Shown piece by piece: positions 34,337 to 43,522 of a DNA stretch of 64,000 nt. A model generated the notes under the pieces. The model was given only the letters and a program-made list of their open reading frames with translations. It searched no databases and was not told where the DNA came from. Position numbers and translations under genes: made by a program. Position 1 is the first letter of the stretch, and each line of letters begins with the position of its first letter. Origin of the DNA: Desulfarculales bacterium UBA696 (GTDB taxonomy: Bacteria; Desulfobacterota; Syntrophobacteria; Syntrophobacterales; Syntrophobacteraceae); the NCBI GenBank assembly GCA_002298995.1, contig DBMO01000002.1, positions 1 to 64,000 of the forward strand, given 5' to 3'.

Positions 34337-35962
34337 TCACAGGAAAGCCTTCGATAGCTGCCTGTCTTTCATGGTATAAACTACCCTGTGCCAGGAGGGT
34401 TCCCTTTCGGGCGGCAGGGTATAGCCGTTATCCTGCATCGATTCTTGCGGGTCCTCGATCAATTCGGAGGTTTCGAGTTTGACCGGACCGCCCCAAAGGT
34501 ACTCGATTCCCAGCATGGTATTCTGGATGAATTCGTTTACCAGCGGCTTTCCCTCGAACTGGTGGTCAAGGTACAGGCAGCCGTCTTTGGTCGCGTCGAT
34601 CTCGATAAAGGGCGGATGGTACAGGCTGTCGAGCAGCATCTGCCTGTACTCGCCGGCATCCCTGCTCTTTATGTAGTATTCCCAGGTCATCCGCTGAGGG
34701 TTCAGCCTCCGGCCGGTTACGAACAGCTTGTGCTTGTCCACGAAGTCCTGGTCTATAAAAGTTTTGATAAACAGGAAGTCATCGAAATCCTCCCTGATTT
34801 TGAATACATAGTCCGTACCGAGGCCTGTCTTCCCGTCGAAATTCCGCCGCTTCTGCTCGTTTTGGATCCTCTGAAATTCGGTGGAAATCTTCCCCTTGTC
34901 CGCCATCTCCTCGATGTGGTCGAAAAGACGCATTCCAAGAGCGTAAGGATTTATGCCGATCCTTGGCAAAGCGGTTACCATGGCGTTCACGCGGGCGAAT
35001 GGGACCTCGTTGCCATCGATCCTGTCGTCCTTCAGGAAGAGTTTTTCGTGCCAGTAGCTGGCCCATCCTTCATTGAGGATTTTGGTCCGTATCTGGGGCT
35101 GGAAGAAAAGGGAGGTCTTCCGAACGATCTGCAGGATCGATTTCATCCACCGGTTCTCTTCCTTCCCCAGGAAGGAGGAATTGTCCCGGATAAACTGCAG
35201 AAGGTCCCCGGATCTTTTGTGCCCGCCACTTTTGTGTCTTCCGAAAAGCGCCTCGAACTCCGGGTACTTTTTAGCGACGTCTGAGAAGAAGGCATTTTCG
35301 GCAATCGAGCCGAAGTGCCGCACCGCTTCGTTGTAGCGATCAATTTCCTTGAGATATTCGGTTATGCTGACCCGTCGGATCGATTGCAGGAAAATATCGA
35401 AGTAAAAATCGATCTTTCCGGAGGCTTTTATCTCGATCGGCTGGTTTATAGTTGAGAGTTCGCCGTGAAAACCGACCAGGTTGTCCACGCCTCGGCTGAA
35501 CTCGATAACATAATCGACCCAGCGCCCTCTCTCTGAGCGGAGCATGGCTATGGTGCTCTTATCCGAGAGGGCCTGTCCCGCGAAATCTTCATCCCAGGTG
35601 TGCTTGAAACACATATTGTTCTGGAAAAAATCTATGTGGGCAAGCACGTGGTAGAAGATCATCACGTTCAGCCAGTCCGGATTGTTGTCGTTGTAGAAAG
35701 AGATGGCCGGACGCGTGTTGATAACCGTTTCATAAGGATTACTGGGATAGAGTTCGTAGCGGCCTTTTTCCTTTAGCACCTCGACGTCATGCACCCAGTA
35801 ATCGTAGAGGGTCGGGATCATGTACTTGGGCGTCAGTTCGAGCAGGTCCTGGTTGGTGACGATATATTCGAGCGACTCGTCCTGAAAGCGCAACCCTGCA
35901 TCCCGCGCCCTTTCCTTGCACCCTTCCATGATCTTTTTGGTATGTTGGTCGATCAGTTCCAT
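34337..35962 (-). CDS. SpoVR/YcgB family protein
   Basis: 541 residues, full length for the family. Recognisable by the N-terminal YDYWVHDVEVLKEKGRYELYP-type block, MIFYHVLAHIDFFQNN with histidines, and NEGWASYWHEKLF near the middle, a strongly conserved SpoVR segment. The molecular function is unknown. In enterobacteria ycgB is co-regulated with yeaGH in stationary phase, and in Bacillus SpoVR is needed for spore cortex. Here it is third of four genes, 31 bases after yeaH, and its TGA overlaps an ATG of the next frame. Confidence 0.92.
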   Translation of the reverse strand: MELIDQHTKKIMEGCKERARDAGLRFQDESLEYIVTNQDLLELTPKYMIPTLYDYWVHDVEVLKEKGRYELYPSNPYETVINTRPAISFYNDNNPDWLNVMIFYHVLAHIDFFQNNMCFKHTWDEDFAGQALSDKSTIAMLRSERGRWVDYVIEFSRGVDNLVGFHGELSTINQPIEIKASGKIDFYFDIFLQSIRRVSITEYLKEIDRYNEAVRHFGSIAENAFFSDVAKKYPEFEALFGRHKSGGHKRSGDLLQFIRDNSSFLGKEENRWMKSILQIVRKTSLFFQPQIRTKILNEGWASYWHEKLFLKDDRIDGNEVPFARVNAMVTALPRIGINPYALGMRLFDHIEEMADKGKISTEFQRIQNEQKRRNFDGKTGLGTDYVFKIREDFDDFLFIKTFIDQDFVDKHKLFVTGRRLNPQRMTWEYYIKSRDAGEYRQMLLDSLYHPPFIEIDATKDGCLYLDHQFEGKPLVNEFIQNTMLGIEYLWGGPVKLETSELIEDPQESMQDNGYTLPPEREPSWHRVVYTMKDRQLSKAFL

Positions 35963-35993
35963 CGCCGCCGTCCCGTGTTGTCAAAGCCGCCGC

Positions 35994-37358
35994 TCATGAA
36001 AGCAGCATCTTTATTCCTTCTATCAGGCGCACTTCGGTTGCGTTCTCACCCACGCTGTCCATGCGGATGCCCTTGGGGAATTCGTCCAACAGGCGCGAAT
36101 TGAGTATGTATCTTTCAACAGATGTTGACTGGTCGGTGGTCCTCCCGGCGATGGTGATTCCGATCCTGTTTGCGAAAGTGAGGATCTTGTTGATCTCCGG
36201 AATGGTCTCCCGCCCGTCGTTGTCCCAATCGTCGCCGTCGGTGCCGTGGAATACGTATATGTTGTAGTCCCGCGCCAGGTTTCCGGCCTCGACTATCTCG
36301 TTTACCAGGCGGTAAGCGGACCCGACCTTCGTCCCTCCAGCAACCGACTGGTTGTAATAGGTATAAAAATCGGGGACTTCTTTTGCAGCAGTGTCGTGCA
36401 AAATGAACCGGGTCTCGACCTGCTTTTCGTACTGGAAAAGGAGCCAGCTATAGATCAAAACGTGCTGGGTGACGACTACGTCGGTAGGCCTTCCCATCAT
36501 GGAACCGGAATAATCCCTGAGAAAAAAGACCATCGCCTGCGATTCGTAATCCTTCTCCTTCGACAGTATTCTGTATACCTGGTCCTGAGGCGATACCAGC
36601 AGATTGGCTGGATCGATGTCCTCGGGATCGAGTATTTTTTCCAGGGAGATGTTCGTCTCGATGATTTTGCGAAGGGTCGCCTTCTTGTCGAGGAGCTGTC
36701 CGCGCCCCTTGTGCCTGTCGGTAAGATCATAGGTGTAGCGGGTAAGAGAGCGCTTCTTGCCCTTGCTCTTGAGGTTTGGCAACTCGAATTTTTCGCCAAG
36801 GACCTTTCCCAGGTCATAGGCGCTCGACTCCATCTCGTGCTCGCCGCCTTCGCCCTGGCCGGCCCCTCCGGCCCCGGAGCCGCCTTCCCCGCCGTTAACC
36901 GGCTCTTCGCCGATTACCTCGCCTTCCTTGCCCTCTCCTGTTCCACCCGACTGGCCTCCGCCGCCCGGCTCCGTGCTCCGGACATCGTGTATGAACTTCT
37001 CCTCGACTGTCGTCGGAACCAGGATGATTTTGCCCTTGTCTCCGCGGCCGGGCTTGACCAGCCTGCCTACGCGAATCTTCCGGGGAAAGCCGTCTTTTTC
37101 GCGCAGCTTGTCCCGTTCGAGCAACTCGTCAATTGCCCTCAGGCTGTGTACGTATGTGCCTCCAGAATCCGATGTTCCCTGGAGAAAAACCAGATCGCCG
37201 CTGCCGTAGATGGCTCGCATATTGGAAAGGACCGACGTCAAAGACAAACCGTCTCCGGCCCCTCGTTCCTCGGGCAGCGAGTGGACAAGCCCGGAATTCT
37301 CCTCGGCTTGCCTTGCGCTGATTTCGTTTTCATTTTGGACCGGTGTATCTTTTTGCAT
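35994..37358 (-). CDS. YeaH/YhbH family (DUF444) protein with VWA fold
   Basis: 454 residues from the ATG at 37358; an in-frame TTG at 37385 is possible, and neither has a strong ribosome site. An N-terminal basic part is followed by a Gly/Glu-rich linker (about 150-190). A von Willebrand A-like domain has the metal motif DYSGSMMG near residue 282 and HGTDGDDWDNDG further on. DUF444 proteins travel with PrkA and SpoVR in most bacteria and are needed for the same stress phenotypes. It is second in the operon. VWA-AAA+ pairs resemble MoxR-type chaperone systems, which suggests it is the AAA+ partner. Confidence 0.92.
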   Translation of the reverse strand: MQKDTPVQNENEISARQAEENSGLVHSLPEERGAGDGLSLTSVLSNMRAIYGSGDLVFLQGTSDSGGTYVHSLRAIDELLERDKLREKDGFPRKIRVGRLVKPGRGDKGKIILVPTTVEEKFIHDVRSTEPGGGGQSGGTGEGKEGEVIGEEPVNGGEGGSGAGGAGQGEGGEHEMESSAYDLGKVLGEKFELPNLKSKGKKRSLTRYTYDLTDRHKGRGQLLDKKATLRKIIETNISLEKILDPEDIDPANLLVSPQDQVYRILSKEKDYESQAMVFFLRDYSGSMMGRPTDVVVTQHVLIYSWLLFQYEKQVETRFILHDTAAKEVPDFYTYYNQSVAGGTKVGSAYRLVNEIVEAGNLARDYNIYVFHGTDGDDWDNDGRETIPEINKILTFANRIGITIAGRTTDQSTSVERYILNSRLLDEFPKGIRMDSVGENATEVRLIEGIKMLLS

Positions 37359-37436
37359 GACCGGCACTCTGCTTGTTCTTCGCAACAGCTTCGGCTTGCA
37401 TGATGCGGTTGCAAAAGGTCCTGGTTATCGTGGAAC

Positions 37437-37464
37437 GGTGGGCACGGTGAGGCTGTGCCCAACC
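37437..37464. repeat. Family A palindrome in the prkA-yeaH gap
   Basis: GGTGGGCACG and GTGCCCAACC flank a nine-base spacer. It sits inside a probable operon, 22 bases after the first gene's stop, where such elements can change the relative stability of the upstream and downstream messages. Confidence 0.6.
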
Positions 37465-37485
37465 TACATTTCGTCCGTCTTCCGT

Positions 37486-39549
37486 CTAGTTTTCGTCGCT
37501 CTTCGTACAGAAGTATTCGACGGTTTTCTGGGCGCAGGTGAGGCAGTAGCCCAGCTTATTCAGCATGGCGTCGACGATGCGCTCGTAGAGCTTCTGATTC
37601 TCCTCGTTGGTGCGGTTGGCGAGGGCGCCGATGAGGCTTCCCGCTCCCGCGATGTCCGATTTCAGGCGAACGTCGGTTACGGCTTTGACCAGTTCGAGAT
37701 TGTCCATGAAATCGTATTCACGGTCGGTAGACATCTTCTGGCCGTAGATCTTTCGAATCGAAGTCCTGAACGATTCCCTCTGTTCATGCGTCTTGAGGCC
37801 GAGCCGGTCTTCGACGCTCTGGATATAGCGCTCGTCTATTTTCAGCGCCTTGAGTTCTCCGGTCTGTGGATTTTTGTACTTCCACATCTTGTCCGCGCCC
37901 AGGTTTTCGGCGTCTATCCCGATTATCATGTTGACGTAGTTCATTACGTCCTTTCGGATGGCATGCGGCTCATCCATGTAGGCGTTGAACATTTCCGTCA
38001 TGATTCTTTCCCTGTAGAGGCCCTTGGCAATTTTTAGATCATCGAGGTATTTAGCCCTGTCGTTCGCCTCGGGAACATAGTCGAGCACTACGCGGCCAAG
38101 GGATTTAAAGATATCGTAGGCAAACATGCACTGGCCTTCGTTTGTTTCCGATGTTTCCATCAGCAACTGGACGGCCCTGCCGAGGTTTCTCTGGCCAAGC
38201 CCTTTCTGGCCGAATCTTTTCGTAATGTCGGGCTCGTGGTTTAGCATGTCTATCACTTCGGCAAGGGTCTTTATGCTCTTCTCCCCCGCCACTTCGCCCG
38301 CGGCAAGCTTCATCATTTCAATCGAGGTAAGCTTTTCCGACTTCGGAAACCTCGTAAGGACCACGGCCACCGAGGCTGCATAGTTGAGATTGGGGTCCTG
38401 GTGGAGGTGCTCCTTGGTGAGAGTGGTCTTTGACTCGCTTCCGATCGAATAGGAGGTCAATTGTTCCTGGAGCCTGTAATCGGTATTGTGGGCCACGTAA
38501 CAGATCCTGCACCGATCCACTATCGGAGCCTCTTCCTTTTCCGCAAGGAATCTGTTGAATTCCGAGTTGTTGCTCGTGGCGATGATCAAAGTGTCAATGG
38601 GCCACCGGAAACCGTCAATTTCTATGTTCCGGTTCTGGATCACGCCAAGATAGACCTGCACGAGGTCTTTTTTATTCTTGAAAATCTCGTCGCTGAAATG
38701 AATCCCGCCGCCTGCAACCCGCGCCAGAGCGCCTCTTCTGAGATCGAACCGGTAAGGGTTGTTCGCGTCGCTTATGTGCAGAAGCCGTTGAATGGATTCC
38801 TCGCCGATCAGGTCAACCGCCGACGAAGTGATCTTATCCTTGGCCGAATATTTTCCGGTAAGCGTCCCCATGCTTTCGCTTAGCGGGACCGGAACGACCT
38901 CGATAAAATCGAGCATCTTTTTCAGGTCCGCCTGGCAGTAGTTCCTGATATCATTTAGTATGTAATCGCTGCAGGCGCCAAGCGGCCGATAACTCTGATA
39001 GAGCTTGTCGATCTGCTTGTCGGAAAAACCGCCCAGTTCGGCCAGCGTTTCCTTGTTCTTTTCTTTTGACTGCAGCAGGTTCATGGCCAGTATGGTTGGG
39101 TCCTCGAAGGTTTGCGACTGGATGCATTTGATCCTGCCGTAGTTACCCAATTGGTCGAGATTTTTAAAATTATAGGTGTATCGATTATTTTCCGGCCGGG
39201 CGATGAATTCCCTGTACAACGCGCAGAGGTAATCGACGAAAAAGGTCTTGCCGTTCCCCGGCTCCCCTACCAGCACGTAGGCCATTTCCCTGGAGGAGCC
39301 CCCTTCCGCAGCGTCTTTAACGAACGATACAAAGCTGTTCACCTCGTCGTACATGCCGATGACGTGCTTGGAGGCGGTCCGGAATATCTTGAAATCATAG
39401 GTGCTCTTGCCGTTGACCAGGACCTTTTCGATCGCGGCATGTTCGCTCAGGATCATGCGGGCAACAGCCTGATATGCGTTCTCGAAATGTCTCGCCCCCT
39501 CTTTGACGAGGCGGAGATGTTGCTCGATGCTCTTTGCATTTGTTTCCAT
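37486..39549 (-). CDS. prkA: PrkA/YeaG family serine protein kinase-like AAA+ protein
   Basis: 687 residues from the ATG at 39549, with GGAG seven bases upstream; a longer frame to 39678 looks non-coding. AAA+ domain with Walker A GEPGNGKT (95-102), IHFSDEIFKNKKD (Walker B region) and IIATSNNSEFN sensor. The C-terminal PrkA domain begins near residue 430. A cysteine tail (CLTCAQKTVEYFC) closes the protein. This is the canonical PrkA copy and first gene of the PrkA-YeaH-SpoVR-PrkA operon. Phosphorylation activity is reported for family members but the kinase fold has been questioned. Here only the AAA+ core can be read directly. Confidence 0.93.
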   Translation of the reverse strand: METNAKSIEQHLRLVKEGARHFENAYQAVARMILSEHAAIEKVLVNGKSTYDFKIFRTASKHVIGMYDEVNSFVSFVKDAAEGGSSREMAYVLVGEPGNGKTFFVDYLCALYREFIARPENNRYTYNFKNLDQLGNYGRIKCIQSQTFEDPTILAMNLLQSKEKNKETLAELGGFSDKQIDKLYQSYRPLGACSDYILNDIRNYCQADLKKMLDFIEVVPVPLSESMGTLTGKYSAKDKITSSAVDLIGEESIQRLLHISDANNPYRFDLRRGALARVAGGGIHFSDEIFKNKKDLVQVYLGVIQNRNIEIDGFRWPIDTLIIATSNNSEFNRFLAEKEEAPIVDRCRICYVAHNTDYRLQEQLTSYSIGSESKTTLTKEHLHQDPNLNYAASVAVVLTRFPKSEKLTSIEMMKLAAGEVAGEKSIKTLAEVIDMLNHEPDITKRFGQKGLGQRNLGRAVQLLMETSETNEGQCMFAYDIFKSLGRVVLDYVPEANDRAKYLDDLKIAKGLYRERIMTEMFNAYMDEPHAIRKDVMNYVNMIIGIDAENLGADKMWKYKNPQTGELKALKIDERYIQSVEDRLGLKTHEQRESFRTSIRKIYGQKMSTDREYDFMDNLELVKAVTDVRLKSDIAGAGSLIGALANRTNEENQKLYERIVDAMLNKLGYCLTCAQKTVEYFCTKSDEN

Positions 39550-39963
39550 CTTGTAACTCCAAAAAAGGGGGTCCAACGCAGCAGGGGATCTATTCCCCTT
39601 TGGAGATGTATTCAAGCTTTGTGCCACTACGGACCGGGCCATACTATGGGGACCCCGGCAACGATTGTGCTGGTGCAAGGCCGAACTCAGCCGGTCGCTC
39701 CACGGCGGAGGATTGTAGCTAAAAAGATTCAGGTGTCAATTTAGACTGGGGAATGTCAGCAAACAGACACGGAAAGGATAATCCCACACGGGTTGAAAGG
39801 AAAGAGGATGGCACCTGATAATTGTGCTCGGTGAGGGATACATTATTGTTTAAGCCAGGTTTTTTTGCAGCTTCCGCAAAATCCGATAATTTCACGCCAA
39901 TGAGAATAAACGCCCAAATGGCAGGCTGCAAAGCCTGCCCCACGGGATTTTCTTTTGAAGTAT
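39550..39963. other. Intergenic region upstream of prkA with a palindrome
   Basis: About 415 bases between the prkA start and the M42 peptidase stop. It holds a perfect hairpin, GGCAGGCT-gcaa-AGCCTGCC (39920-39939), followed by CCACGGG. That motif resembles repeat hairpins common between Desulfobacterota genes, and could end peptidase transcription. The rest should carry the prkA promoter; I see no frame with a ribosome site. Confidence 0.5.
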
Positions 39964-41049
39964 CTAAAAATCCCAGAAGCTTGCCGCCACTTTGTCGTCT
40001 ATAGATTCGGCCAGCTTGAGCACGAGCGACAATGAGGCCAGGTAGTCGGACAGATGGATTATTGTGTTGTGGGTATGGGCGTAGCGGACGGGTACCGCAA
40101 GAACCAACGAGGGGACCCCCGCGCCGTGAAGGTGGATCGGGCCGGCGTCGGTCCCGCCTTTTCTGCGGACGGCCAGTTGGTATGGAATGCCGTTTTTTTC
40201 GGCGGTGTCGACGGCAAAATCGACGAGTTTGCGGTTCATGATAGCCGAAGGGTCCATCATCCTGATCTGGACACCGCCGCCTAGGATGCACTGCCGCTCG
40301 TCCTCGCCGGTACCGGGCATATCGTCCGCGGGAGATCCCTCGGAGATGATGGCTATATCGGGATTTACGTGAAACGCCGCGGTCTTCGCCCCGCGGGTCC
40401 CTACTTCCTCCTGGACGGTCCCCACGGCGAATATGGAATTCGGGTGCGGGATCGCCCCGAGCGCTTTAGCCGCCTGGATCGCCACACCCAGTCCGGCGCG
40501 GTCGTCAAAGGCTTTCGAGACCAACAGGTCGGGGTTTTTCATGCGAATGAAAGGGCTGTCCGGCACGACCGTGTCCCCGATACGGATTCCAAAGGCAGCG
40601 GCTTCCTTGGGACTTGCCGCCCCCACGTCGATGAACATATCCTCGATTTTAAGAAGCTTATCGCGCTCGGATTCGGAGAGAAAATGAGGCGGTTTTGCAC
40701 CGATCACACCCGGTATCTCGGACCCGTCTCGCGTCAGGACCCGGACCCTTTTTGCAGGGAGCACGTGCGCCCACCAGCCGCCAAGGGTGGTGAACTTCAG
40801 CAGACCGCCGGCGGTTATCGCCTGGACCATCAGGGCGACCTCATCCATGTGAGCGGCAATCATAATGCGCGGAGAAGCCGACGTGCCCTTCTTTTCATAA
40901 ATCAGATCGCCCGCCCTGTCGCTCGCGACCCCTTCGCCCAACTCGTCTCGAAAGACGCGGCGCACCCCACTCTCGAATCCAGGCGCCCCGTGGGCGTTCG
41001 ATAATTTTCCGAGAAGCTCGGCGGCATCCTCTTTTGTCCGGTTATCCAT
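39964..41049 (-). CDS. M42 family metallopeptidase (glutamyl aminopeptidase/endoglucanase type)
   Basis: 361 residues; AAAGGTGGAGA before ATG. Cytosolic dizinc aminopeptidase of the tetrahedral TET/FrvX group. Metal and catalytic residues are visible: His in AAHMDEV, bridging Asp in SKAFDDRAGLG, Glu pair in VQEEVGTRG, and C-terminal His in VPVRYAHTHNT. The GGTDAGPIH loop is also present. Function: trimming peptides from the N-terminus. Single gene. Confidence 0.93.
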   Translation of the reverse strand: MDNRTKEDAAELLGKLSNAHGAPGFESGVRRVFRDELGEGVASDRAGDLIYEKKGTSASPRIMIAAHMDEVALMVQAITAGGLLKFTTLGGWWAHVLPAKRVRVLTRDGSEIPGVIGAKPPHFLSESERDKLLKIEDMFIDVGAASPKEAAAFGIRIGDTVVPDSPFIRMKNPDLLVSKAFDDRAGLGVAIQAAKALGAIPHPNSIFAVGTVQEEVGTRGAKTAAFHVNPDIAIISEGSPADDMPGTGEDERQCILGGGVQIRMMDPSAIMNRKLVDFAVDTAEKNGIPYQLAVRRKGGTDAGPIHLHGAGVPSLVLAVPVRYAHTHNTIIHLSDYLASLSLVLKLAESIDDKVAASFWDF

Positions 41050-41254
41050 TCTCCACCTTTCTTTGCGGTTTCTTCGGGAACTCTCGGAACATGTAAGCTT
41101 CTATTAATTTCTGCATTCGCACATATCAATACCCCGCGCGACTCATTCACATCATGTAGGTAGGCACGATTGGGCCTTGTTGCCCAAAAGGGAATTCGTT
41201 CTATTATCAGGCATTTTCCTGCCTTCCACAATTGTGGAAATACCTGCTGGCTAT

Positions 41255-41299
41255 GGCAAGGTCTCCCGACACGGTTATGGCAAGGTCTCCGACCTTGCC
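41255..41299. repeat. Family B palindrome, 1.5 tandem copies
   Basis: TATGGCAAGGTCTCC occurs twice within 25 bases; the second copy completes a palindrome with GACCTTGCC (41279-41299). The same core lies after rng at 20062-20083. Confidence 0.65.
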
Positions 41300-41409
41300 G
41301 TGCGCATCGACCGAAGGTCTCAAAAAATATCCCTGCCACACAGTTTGCCCGCTCCACGGGATCGAAAGGATTGGAGAGCTTCGGTCGAGAGCGCGACGCG
41401 GTCGGGAGG

Positions 41410-41561
41410 GGCTGTTGCCCAAACCGGATTTGGATTCACGTCCGGGACGGTATCGAAAATCGTCATTCCCTCGGCGCTTCCGGGCGGGAAGGACGACTGT
41501 TAGGCTCACGCCTGCCTATTCACTTAGCAGTTTTAAAAAAAAGGCTATTTGGGCAACAGCC
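41410..41561. repeat. MITE-like unit with 14-base terminal inverted repeats
   Basis: GGCTGTTGCCCAAA at the left end and TTTGGGCAACAGCC at the right are perfect inverted copies, enclosing 124 bases. No target duplication is obvious. It contains no gene. Confidence 0.5.
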
Positions 41562-41657
41562 TGGGGAGACCGCGCCACAACCCTTTGTGGAACCTGCTTC
41601 TGTCCGAAACCGGCAACCTCGGAAGCCGACCGGCAACTACTTATAAGCGGCAAGCCT

Positions 41658-42626
41658 CTACGGCGTTGCTTCCCGCACAAAATAGCGGTCCAGAACGCTC
41701 TCGGAGATTTGGGAGACGAGTTTTACCAGCAGGAAAACAACCACGAGCGAGAGGACAATTCTCCCCCAGAGTATTCCCGAGGTGTGGCCGCCGAGGAACA
41801 TTATCAGCAGGGTGTCCTCGATTATGCTGTGACAGACCCCCATCAGGGAGAGGCAAAAAAGGACGTCACGCTTGTCGGTTCGCCCGGAAATCGCCTCCTC
41901 GATGATCAGCCCTCCGCCGTAGGCAATCCCCATGGTCATTCCGATAATGGTGATGGTCGTTGCGGACGGACCAATGCCCAGCAGTCTCAGGACGGGATTC
42001 AGGAACCGGATCATGATACCGGTTATGCCGATCCGGGCAAGTATTTTCATGAGCAGCAGGAGGGCAAGAATGACGAAGAAAATGAAAGTCAGGTCCCGGA
42101 GCTGTCCCACCGCCCACTGGAGAAGTGAGCCGTCCGCGGCGGGGGGGACCCAGAAATTGCGGTGCGGCCCCTGCAGCCAGCCGCCCAGTTGGTAGATGTG
42201 AAAAAGTACCCATCCGAAAAGAAAAGCGCACACCATGCGGTAGACGAGCATGAAACGCATGCGCACGCCCGCTTTCTGGGTAATTCGAAGCTCGATTGGC
42301 ATATTGTGGGCAACCAGCATCATGAGGCCCAGAACGGTGGTCTGGGCCACCGTAATCGGCTCGTGGGGCGCGAGGGTAAAGAATACCAAAACCCCTCCGT
42401 AGATATTGGCAATGATCGTTGTGGCCCACACCAGGCCCATGCTCCCCGGGAGCCCCACCAGGTGCATTACGGGGGAGAGCGCGGCGGCGAGGTAGTTGAT
42501 GCCTCCGATCTCCTGGAGCACCTTCACCGCGATTATGACCGGGATCATTATCTTGAAGAGGCGCCAGCTTATCACAAAGGCTTCACCAAGAAGCTTTTTC
42601 ACAAAATCAACCGCCGGCATTTCCAT
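41658..42626 (-). CDS. Nucleoside-recognition (Gate) domain membrane protein
   Basis: 322 residues, about eight membrane helices in two Gate-like halves (SWRLFKIMIPVIIAVKVLQE at the N-terminus; GMTMGIAYGGGLIIEEA and LSLMGVCHSIIEDTLL in the second half). Relatives include SpmA/SpmB and FeoB C-terminal parts; the transported or sensed substrate is unknown. ATG at 42626 has no clear ribosome site (alternative 42620). It lies 15 bases after the EamA gene and is likely co-transcribed with it. Confidence 0.8.
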   Translation of the reverse strand: MEMPAVDFVKKLLGEAFVISWRLFKIMIPVIIAVKVLQEIGGINYLAAALSPVMHLVGLPGSMGLVWATTIIANIYGGVLVFFTLAPHEPITVAQTTVLGLMMLVAHNMPIELRITQKAGVRMRFMLVYRMVCAFLFGWVLFHIYQLGGWLQGPHRNFWVPPAADGSLLQWAVGQLRDLTFIFFVILALLLLMKILARIGITGIMIRFLNPVLRLLGIGPSATTITIIGMTMGIAYGGGLIIEEAISGRTDKRDVLFCLSLMGVCHSIIEDTLLIMFLGGHTSGILWGRIVLSLVVVFLLVKLVSQISESVLDRYFVREATP

Positions 42627-42641
42627 GGATCTATAAATCTT

Positions 42642-43055
42642 CTACTCGTAGGAGATCAAGATTACGGATAAAACTGCGAGGGCCATTCCGGTCATTTGCA
42701 CGAAGTTGAGCTTTTCGCGGAAGAAGATGAAGGCGAGAGCAAGTGTCACCACCGGATAAAGCGCTGTAAGCGGGGCTATTATCGAGACCTTGCCGGACCG
42801 GATGGCCAGCATGAAAAAAAGCAAGCCCAGGTACCCGACAACTCCCGTCAGGACAGAGGGTACAATGCCTCTGATATCGATTCCCAGTTCAGGGCGCATG
42901 ACCAGGAAGACGGCCAGCCCGGTCAGTATTCCCCCAATCACCTGGTAAATAAAAGCGCTTTTGGGATCTGCCCAGGTGACCGCAAATCTGGGCAAAAACG
43001 CCCACACGCCCCAGGCGAGAATCGACAGCATGGAATAGAAAGTCCACTCTTTCAT
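42642..43055 (-). CDS. EamA-type small transporter
   Basis: 137 residues with four or five membrane helices and a single EamA unit (GVWAFLPRFAVTW at the start; LTALYPVVTLALAFIFFREKLN and MTGMALAVLSVILI at the end). Full DMT exporters have two such units, so it must dimerise or be a half-size member. Substrate unknown. It starts the pair with the Gate protein. Confidence 0.82.
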   Translation of the reverse strand: MKEWTFYSMLSILAWGVWAFLPRFAVTWADPKSAFIYQVIGGILTGLAVFLVMRPELGIDIRGIVPSVLTGVVGYLGLLFFMLAIRSGKVSIIAPLTALYPVVTLALAFIFFREKLNFVQMTGMALAVLSVILISYE

Positions 43056-43185
43056 GTCTGATTTTCCCAGAACAGATTAATCCGCGGGGTAGGTCTTCGA
43101 GGCCATCTTTCCCCCCACCGCAGCCGATGGCGGTAGAGAGTAGCCGGGATATCCGCGCTGCGTCAATTTGATTTTCAGAAAAAAA

Positions 43186-43208
43186 ATCCCGGGTATAAAA
43201 CCCGGGAT
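43186..43208 (-). terminator. Terminator of the bS21 gene
   Basis: ATCCCGGGT and ACCCGGGAT form a perfect stem with a five-base loop. On the minus strand it is followed by a run of eight T. It lies 91 bases past the rpsU stop. Confidence 0.88.
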
Positions 43209-43298
43209 AATCGTCTACGATTCGTAAGGCAGGTAAAACGAATTTCAGATTCCGCCGCTCAGGTTGTTAGATCCCCTCGCGGGAATACCGGCGCCGCT

Positions 43299-43496
43299 CT
43301 ACGCGGACCGCATCAAACGACGCTCGCGGCGCTGAATGCGCTTTATGGCTTTCTTCTTCTTGATTCGCCTGCGCTCTCCCTTGGAGAGGTAATAATTATG
43401 GCGTCTCAGAACGGGCTGTACGTTTTTCTGAAAATCCTTGCGGAGCTTGCGTATCTTTTTCTCTATACTCTCTTTTGGTTCCGCATCCGTACTCAC
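43299..43496 (-). CDS. rpsU: Ribosomal protein bS21-like
   Basis: 65 residues from GTG at 43496 with AGGTGAG upstream (a TTG at 43499 is adjacent). Very basic. The core VLRRHNYYLSKGERRRIKKK is typical of bS21, including the conserved RRH..Y..S..ERRR pattern. The N-terminal beta part of normal bS21 is replaced by an acidic lead (MSTDAEPKESIEKK). bS21 helps 30S subunits capture messages. It may be a divergent or second bS21. Own terminator and a structured leader. Confidence 0.8.
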   Translation of the reverse strand: MSTDAEPKESIEKKIRKLRKDFQKNVQPVLRRHNYYLSKGERRRIKKKKAIKRIQRRERRLMRSA

Positions 43497-43522
43497 CAAA
43501 TACTCACCTGCCTTTCAGGAAA

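Larger units (their letters stand above)
41050..41657. other. 600-base repeat-rich intergenic region
   Basis: No credible gene. It holds a hairpin TTGGGC/GCCCAA (41170-41187), two family B units in tandem (41255-41299) and a 14-base perfect inverted repeat 124 bases apart (41410-41423 and 41548-41561). Remnant-like frames here have no protein look. It resembles a landing place for small non-autonomous elements. Confidence 0.6.

Noticed and set aside
34388..35284. Plus-strand frame of 298 codons opposite spoVR
   Set aside because: Antisense to the conserved SpoVR gene, with no ribosome site and no motif.
36246..37403. Long plus-strand frame of 385 codons opposite the YeaH gene
   Set aside because: It is antisense to a well-conserved DUF444 gene, has no family resemblance and no ribosome site; long antisense frames are common at this base composition.
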